Source: Aralia elata (Eukaryota; Streptophyta; Magnoliopsida; Apiales; Araliaceae). Taken from it: 64,000 nt of DNA. The position numbers were made by a program, and so were the translations under genes. Positions 57,414-64,000 of this stretch are shown here, piece after piece (within the stretch, counting starts at the first letter, position 1; every line of letters starts with the position of its first letter). The notes under the pieces were generated by a model. It saw nothing but the letters and a program-made list of their open reading frames with translations. It did no database searches and was not told where the DNA came from. The stretch covers positions 310,001 through 374,000 of the forward strand of contig JAVJAP010000112.1 in assembly GCA_034770075.1 (NCBI GenBank). The letters run 5' to 3'.

Positions 57414-58496
57414 TGCAAGTTTCCTATCCTAACTCAATTTATTTATTGAGCCAGTTTCCTTAACTGTACAACTTTTGTTATTATGCGAGTTGTTTATTTA
57501 TTGAGCAATCATTCTATGTTATTGCAAGTTTCTTATTTCATACAAATATTGTATATTGTTGCAAGTTTCATGACTCAAATCGAGTTATTTCTTTCAAGTT
57601 ATATTAGTGGATTAGTTATTATTAATTATTCCACATCAAGGATAAATTATTTATATTCACAACTTATGCATTTGAATTCATTATCTGCTATTGGATTGTG
57701 AAACGTTAAGTTCTTCATTCATGAACTGTTTAAGGGAATAGTCTACGTTACTTGTTTCGGCTAGACACGTACAGGTTAGTATTTTAAGAGCTATCCAAAC
57801 CGATTGTTGGTGCGGATTCTTGGACTGAGAGAGCAACCCTTATGGAGGGGATTTTAATGTGTCAGTTATTCGATGCAGTTAGAGCTAAATGTTATGCATA
57901 TACATAGGGTGCTAGCGGCTGATCCCCTCAAGTACTACTGATGGACCAACTCTTAAAAGAGTCAGTTGAATGATTGATTCTTAGGGCCAAAACGTTTAGG
58001 GTCTATTGGACCACTCAGCAGTAAATAATCAATATTCATTGGTTCATTTGAACTTTGATTATATTGTCAGCTATTTCTTCAATGTTCTTAAATTGTTGAA
58101 CTATGCGATTATTATTCTTATTCATTCATGATACATCTTCTTTCTTGTTATTAAACTTGCTGGGCAAATTCGTTGCTCACCCTTGCTATATCATGAACCT
58201 ATTGCAGTTAGGCCGGAGAGTTTTAAATCGGACAAAGGCAAAGGAAAGCTTAAGGAACAATTATATGTACTATCCCGTTATGTAATCGTGGAATTATTTT
58301 GTATTATTAATGTATTCTGCGATGTATTTTTTTTAAGGTTATAGACCTTGGGACCGTAGTAAACCTTTTGTAATGAATAACATATGTTTATTTATTCCGC
58401 ATTAGTTAATTTATGTTGTTTAGAGGTATACAGATGTATTTTATCGTGAGCACCAAATTCGAGGTATTGGTACCAGAATTTGGGGGTGTCACAGGT

Positions 58497-58551
58497 TGGT
58501 ATCAGAGATTTAGGTTATAAACTTTAGGAATGCGAAACCTAGGTTATAACC
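58497..58551 (+). promoter_or_regulatory. Element I PBS and leader palindrome
   Basis: TGGTATCAGAGA (58497-58508) differs from the C and D site only in its last base. The nested palindrome AACCTAGGTT/GGTTATAACC lies at 58537-58551. Confidence 0.9.
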
Positions 58552-58744
58552 TTAGTATTAAATTCGTATTGAGTACGTTAGGATGGATCGCGGAGATTCA
58601 TTTGATGTCATATCTGGAGGTAGATTGTGGGAATCCATCCAGCCGAGTTGTGCATGATAAAATATCATTTCATTTTATCAATGAATATATTTTATTATGG
58701 CACTGACATCTTGTTGTCTATTTGTTTTTGTCTGTGGCTGTAGG

Positions 58745-59554
58745 ATGTCTGAGATGGGAGAGTCCAGTCCTGCTGGAGAGGTAGAGTTCACAGACATTCA
58801 TGTAGGCGTAGGGCATTTAGTGGAGGTGCAGCCGAGTGAGCCAGAAATGATGGACACTAGGGATGAGTCTGAGACCGAGTATGGTTCTGAGGAGGAGCCA
58901 GTTACCGATGGAGTGTTGAGGTTGTTGAGCGATGAAGGGGAGGAAGAGGACCTCGAGGAGGATCCAGTGACGGAGAAAGATGAGCCACCTGAGTATGCAG
59001 ATGGCATGGGCACTACTGCTAGTAACATCATCGAAGAGCTGACAAATAAGAATGAGGAACTCGAGAATCGACTAGCCCACTTAGAGGAGCAGAACCAGGA
59101 TCACCAGGACCGAGAGGAGCAGTACAAGTCATTGGCGTATCAGACTTTGGGGGAAAAGGCTGAGTTGACCTAGAAGCTGCAGGAAAAGGACCAGAGAATT
59201 GTCGAGCTAGAGGCAGAGGTTCACGGTCGTCGTGGGGCTTCTGTTCACCTTGGTGTCATGATTCATGACCTCTTAGAGAGGAATGTGGTACTGGTAGGAC
59301 AGATAGAGTGGGTAAAGGATCAGCTGGAGACTACTCGTTTGGAGCGAGATGAAGTTATAGAGCAGTTGGCAGCCCCGACTACAGAGATTGATTCCCTCAG
59401 GTTAGGCTTGACTACTTCCATTGGCAGGTTGAGGGATAGGGTGAGGAGGTACCCCAGGGATGAGGGGAGCAGCAGGTGCATGATTAGGCGTTGAGTGGTC
59501 GACAGGCTGGCTCGACGGGAGCTCCGAGTTGCACTCCGCCACAGCAGGCGGTGA
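58745..59554 (+). pseudogene. Element I pre-gag ORF with two stops
   Basis: A 269-codon frame starting MSEMGESSPAGEVEF after the acceptor-like GGCTGTAG. Acidic first third, conserved core EPPEYADGMGTTAS, IIEELT and ELENRLAHLEEQNQDHQ, coiled-coil middle, Arg-rich end (GRLRDRVRRYPRDEG). A TAG at 59171-59173 and a TGA at 59492-59494 interrupt it; D reads CAG and CGA there, so both look like C-to-T changes. Full-length relative in C. Confidence 0.88.
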
Positions 59555-59948
59555 TGTGTTATTTTTTGCATTATGTTTGCAGTAGGTCCCATTTTTGCTA
59601 TAATAGGGGCTTACTTATGTTATAAATCCCTATGCTTGTAGCGTGCATGGTATAATAGATGAACCCCAAATTTGTTTCTGATAGAGGGGTGGAAGTTTAT
59701 TATTCCCCACTTTTGTTCGTTAGGGGATAGTTAATGGTTGGCAGGCTATGCCATTTAGCGTTTATAGAAGTATGCCACATGTTAAGTCTGGTTGTATTAA
59801 AACAGTGGTGTATGATTATGAATACAGTTGTTTTATTTAAACCAAATGCGTTTGATAGATACTTTTATTTTTAATTGTTGAGTTAAATGACTTATTGCAT
59901 GAGACCTAAACCTATAAGTAAAAGTCGATGGTTTTCTTTTATCAGATC
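59555..59948 (+). other. Spacer between pre-gag ORF and gag, element I
   Basis: No ORF. It shares the TTCCCCACTTTTGT motif and general layout with the C spacer and ends in TTTCTTTTATCAG three bases before the gag ATG, a good splice-acceptor match. Confidence 0.6.
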
Positions 59949-61150
59949 ATGGCGCCAAGAGGACGACCGCATAACCAAAGGGTTGAGGAATCTGTTAATA
60001 ACACTCAGGGTCATCCAGACCCAATGAGAGTGTTTGCTGAGTTGCTAGCAGAAGACATGCGAAATTGACCCCCACTTGTTGGAGAATAGCCAGAGCGATA
60101 GCCCGCGCAGCATTTGGCTAGCTTCAAGGATTTTAAGCTAGTAGGACCTCCTGGCTTCAAGGGAACACTAGACCCGATTGAAACCCAAACCTGGATTGAA
60201 GAAATAGAAAAAGTGTTCGAGGTTGCAAGGGTGGCCAAAGAACAGAAGACAGGGTTCGCCACTTTTATGATGAAAGGTGAAGCAAACTATTGGTGGAAGG
60301 CTAACAAAAGCCGTGCTGGAGATGGTGTGATACCATGGGAACGTTTCAAGGAGCTGTTCTTCGAGAACTATTTCCCGGAGAGTATGCAGCAGAACATGGA
60401 GGTAAAGTTTCTGGAGCTTAAGCAGGGGAACATGTCAGTCGCGGAGTACGCGGCTAAATTTAATGAGTTAGCCAGATTTGCACCTCACCTGGTAGACACT
60501 TAAGCTAGAAGGGCAAGGAGATTTGAATTAGGCCTAAAACCGTGGGTGTACAGTAGAGTGGCAGTTCTAAGGATTGACACATTGTCTACGCTGTTGGAAA
60601 GGGCCATCATCACTGAAGGAGGCAACGAGACTCTAGCAAAGTTCAATCAAGATAAAAAGAAGGGTCACGAAGGAAACAAGGGAGGAAGTAGCGGGGGAAG
60701 TAACCCAAATAAAAGGAAATGGAGTGATAGCCAATCTTCTGGTAGAAACAAGTCCGGAGGATAGGTTAAAAAGGGAAATAAGTGCAACAATTGTGGAAAG
60801 AATCACTCTGGAGAGTGCATGAAAGGAAAAGGAGTTTGTTACAACTGTGGGCAACAGGGACACCTTGCTAATCAGTGCCCAAAGGGAAAGAAAGTAGGAT
60901 GCTTCTCATGTGGAGCATTAGATCATCAAATCAAGGATTGCCTGAATAGAAAGGGGGATGCAACAAGTGGCAATAAGAACAATAACAAAAACAACAACAA
61001 CAGCAACAACAGGCTGAACATTGGAGGGCCAGTTAGCCAAACCAACAGACCGATGACACGCACTTTCAACATGACAATGCAGGATGCGGTGGAGTCAAGG
61101 GACGTGGTATCAGGTATTATTTTGATCAACAATATCAGTGCATATGTATT
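59949..61150 (+). pseudogene. Element I gag with five stops, no frameshift
   Basis: Starts MAPRGRPHNQRVEESV at ATG 59949. Stops at 60066, 60087, 60099, 60501 and 60762; all the rest reads in one frame. The Gag core (WIEEIEKVFEVARVAKEQK, NYWWKANKS, ELKQGNMSVAEYAAKF) and three knuckles (CNNCGKNHSGEC, CYNCGQQGHLANQC, CFSCGALDHQIKDC) are present, followed by an Asn-rich linker. Confidence 0.9.
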
Positions 61151-62080
61151 ATTTGATTCGAGTGTTATCTGTTCATTTGTGTCGGATGAATTTGCTAAAC
61201 GATTAAATTTACCTCGTGAGAAATTAGAGAATCCTATGAATGTGGAAGTAGCTAATAAAGAAGTTATTCCTGTGGAGTACATTCATAGAAATTGTTGTGC
61301 TGAGATAAATGGGTATAAACTGAGCGTAGATTTAATTCCGATACGACTAGGAGAATTTGATGTAATTATTGGGATGGATTGGTTGTCTAGTCACGGGGCT
61401 ATAATTGACTGCCAGAAGAAATGTATACACCTGAAGACTCCAGATAAGTCGAGGGTTATATTCTATGGAAGTAAATCGCCTAGACAATCTCGTTGTCTAG
61501 CGATGATGTAAGCAAAGATATTGCTAAGAAATGGTTGCATAGGTTATCTGGCTCACGTGGCTGATACCCGAAGAGTAGAGGGTGAGCTGGGTCAGATACT
61601 TGTAGTAAGGGAATTTCCAGATGTTTTCCCAGATGAGTTACCAGGTTTACTGCCGGATAGAGAAGTGGAATTTGTGATCGACTTGGTACCAGAAACCGCA
61701 CCGATCTCAAAGGCACCGTACAGGATGGCACCGGTGGAGATGAAAGAACTGATGGTTCAACTACAGGACTTGCTAGATAAGGGGTATATTCGTCCGAGTG
61801 TATCTCCGTGGGGAGCGCCAGTACAGTTCATGAAGAAGAAGGATGGATCGTTAAGGCTTTGTATCGACTACAGGGAATTGAACAAGGTCACCATTAAGAA
61901 CAAGTATTCGTTGCCCAGGATTGATGATTTGTTCGATCAATTGAAGGGAGAGAAATACTTTTTGAAGATTGACTTGAGGACGGGATATCACCAACTGAAG
62001 GTAAGGCAAGAGGATATTCCAAAGACAGCATTCAGAACTCGATATGGACACTTTGAGTATTTGGTAATGTCGTTTGGACT
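61151..62080 (+). pseudogene. Element I protease and RT N-terminus, cut by J
   Basis: The protease active site reads FDSSVICSF instead of FDSGATCSF, so the catalytic loop is altered. A TAA at 61509-61511 replaces a Gln codon. RT proceeds through DELPGLLPDREVEFVIDL and KIDLRTGYHQLKV to VMSFGL, where J begins. Still in the gag frame. Confidence 0.9.
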
Positions 62081-64000
62081 TGTGACGCCCCCGAATCCGG
62101 GTTCCCTTATCCACGAATTCGGTGCATCACTGTGCAACACGATACATCTCATTCTACACCTGTCAATAACTTATTGTGGAATAATAAAAATATTTACATT
62201 GATATAATATAAATATTATCGTCCCAAGCCTCGAAACCATAACTAAAACATGATCTTACTACATGAAAGTGATTACAAGATTATTACAACATGTTCCCAT
62301 CTAATCTCAGGTACGAAGACCTTAATTAATACATCATTTAATAATCATTACAAATTTAACATTACTCCTACTGTAGATATAACAGTCCATATCAATACAA
62401 GCATTAACAATTATTACCTCAAACTCTCCTCAATCTCAGGTTTCGTAACATTTAACTAAAGCACTTATGATCAAGGTTGAACAAATACCATTGATCATTT
62501 ACAAAGTCTCCTATGTGAACGCAAGGTTCGGATTCTGACTTTAGTCAATCCCCGAATATATGCAAAGTTACCCAACCACTATACATTCGTTATAAAAATG
62601 TCCTTTATACATTATCGTCATCCTTGTAGTTTATTATAACAAGTAACTAACCTAATCACATCATAAATACTATAATGGATAACCTTCATTTCTAATTCAA
62701 GATTTACATAGTCAAGTTCACGTACATCATACACTGTCATCACAGCTAAATAATTACAATAAAGAAACATTTGGCAACCTTCTTGAATCCATGTGCCTCT
62801 AATCCTTATCATTACGATATCAAGATAATTGCATTGCATCGTAAATCTGCAAAAGTTTTATTTTTGCAAGAATGAGCACGACGGCTCAGCAAGAACTAAT
62901 AGTTTTCACATTTCATGCTTCACGTAACACATAAGTTTGCATTTATCCATGGATCATGATTCTCATACTATGCATCTTAGTCATGCATTATAAATCTTAT
63001 GCAATTCATCTGTATACATGCATCATGTATCTCATAGCATGCTTCATGCATCTCACATTGTATATTCACAATAGTTCAAGTCCCACATAGAACAATATAG
63101 TCACATAATTGCACATTGTGCACACTTTAATCATGCTCGCATATACTCCACATAATAATGAAAGATTTAGTAATCAAGTTATGTACATCAATACATTTAA
63201 ACAAGTTAACAAGTTACTGAAACAACTTGCCTTTAAGCATTCCTTGCCAAATTATGATGGCACGTCCTTCAAATATCCTACACAATTTATTTAACAATAA
63301 AATACCAATTAGTCACTAAAAAGGCTTCATATAATGGTTTATATTATAAACCCACTTCATATCTTATAATGTTCGTTTTGTTTAAATCGAAACACTATTT
63401 AAGTTCTTTAACACTTTACGCGGCGTTTCGACGTTTACACGTCACACACCTAATTCGCCTCCTTTGCATGTGCTTAGCATGCTCATACATTGGTTTATAA
63501 CACACTATCATGTTTCATTATTATTACAAACACAATATTAAACAAGATTATACACACTAGTTACGGCGTTACGACGCTTGCACGTCTATACGCCAAACTT
63601 GATTATTCGAATGCCCAGGCGACATGCATTTGCGTACGCCTAACATGCCCATTCAATTTATCTAATACTCATTGGTTAATGTTAAGTATCATTATAAATC
63701 ATAACATTCATGTTTTAGAACTTAGAACAACATTTAACATTGTCGGGAGCATTACATGTTCTTACGCGCATGCCCGACACCCTCTGATTACCTCCAAAAA
63801 CACATCAGTCATACAAATGGTCAATTTAGGAATTGATCCCGACCTCAAATCGAAAAACTTAAAGAACGAAAGTTGTTGTAGGTCTACTCGTTCTCTTTCC
63901 GAATCTTCGTATGGGAAAGTTATGCCCATTTTACTAAAGGACGTCGAAGCTGTTTGCACAGTCTCTTGTCCAGCGCTGTCGACGCTCAAAATGGCCTATG
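62081..64000 (-). repeat. Element J LTR, 3' portion (window end)
   Basis: Read on the minus strand it ends GGGGGCGTCACA at 62081 and continues past the window edge, so the right boundary is unknown. From about 63420 to 63990 it resembles the D and I LTRs (cytosine-rich runs, the TACGGCGTTACGACGCTTGC block). It has an acceptor-like TTTTGCAG near 62848, but no Lys-rich frame follows it. A palindrome-like AGCG/CGCT pair around GTCGAC lies at about 63972-63986. GGACT at 62076-62080 is the expected left target duplication. Confidence 0.88.

Larger units (their letters stand above)
54925..58493 (+). repeat. Element I 5' LTR (3.57 kb)
   Basis: TGTAACGACC to GGGGGTGTCACA. It has a purine-rich exon-like stretch (55640-55873) with donor AGAG|GTAAAC near 55873, palindromes at 56534-56631, a 90-bp tandem duplication (57234-57413) built on GCAAGTT words, GGCTGATCCC at 57917-57926, and an acceptor at 58207 leading to AVRPESFKSDKGKGKLKE without the usual stop. 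Confidence 0.93.
54925..62080 (+). mobile_element. Element I: Ty3/gypsy (Tekay/Del-type), 5' part
   Basis: 5' LTR, PBS, leader palindrome, pre-gag ORF, gag, protease and RT up to the J insertion. Same subfamily as D by LTR start and pre-gag ORF. The whole coding part keeps a single frame with no frameshift but several stops. The 3' part should lie beyond J to the right. Confidence 0.92.

Noticed and set aside
1..64000. Host genes, tRNA or rRNA genes
   Set aside because: Every substantial ORF belongs to a retrotransposon or is a composition artefact, and no tRNA or rRNA signature was recognised by eye; a tRNAscan or homology search could still find something small.

Overview
The window is plant nuclear DNA, probably from a eudicot with an AT-rich genome. 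It consists almost entirely of LTR retrotransposons nested inside one another. I find no host protein-coding gene, tRNA or rRNA. The plant call rests on chromodomain-bearing Ty3/gypsy elements of Tekay/Del type, a Ty1/copia element with plant-type pol motifs, and primer-binding sites matching plant initiator tRNA-Met.

Ten elements can be told apart (labels are mine). A (+, 1-6777) is the 3' part of a gypsy element with its 3' LTR. It sits inside the RNase H region of B (+), whose pol runs 6778-8579 and whose 3' LTR is split into 8627-11425 and 25934-27147. C (+, 11426-25928) is structurally complete: two 4.2-kb LTRs, 5-bp target duplication TTGAG, PBS, an ORF upstream of gag, gag-pol and PPT. 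It splits the B LTR. B in turn sits in the gag of D (-), which runs from its 5' LTR at 38341-41622 leftwards to 27148. The pre-gag ORF of D is split by E (+, 28399-37696), a copia element with both LTRs and target duplication CCAAT. D sits in the pol of F (+, 41623-54330). The 3' LTR of F is split by G (-, 47273-54103, target duplication GTACT/GTGCT), and the truncated 5' LTR of G carries the copia remnant H (+, 50335-52864). After a 594-bp unassigned stretch, I (+, from 54925) has a 5' LTR, pre-gag ORF and gag-pol up to RT, where J (-, 62081 to the end) has inserted. The order of insertion is therefore F, then D and G, then B, E and H, then A and C; separately, I then J. Every pol is broken. 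C is the least damaged, and some of its lesions may be sequence errors.

The unusual biology lies in the gypsy elements. (1) C, D and I share an extra ORF of about 270 codons between PBS and gag, acidic at the N-terminus, coiled-coil in the middle and Arg-rich at the end, preceded by a splice-acceptor-like sequence. (2) Their long LTRs look as if they contain their own intron: a TATA box, a purine-rich first exon with an AG|GT donor, about 2 kb of intron, and a conserved acceptor leading into a short Lys-rich reading frame that recurs in seven LTRs. (3) That intron holds a cluster of GC-rich palindromes at a constant place but with a family-specific sequence; one of these words also occurs in the leader of the unrelated copia element E. 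(4) A hairpin with paired base changes precedes the polypurine tract. (5) A nested palindrome next to the PBS is conserved. These point to structured RNA control and spliced messages in a Tekay-like lineage. All of this was read by eye, without alignment software.
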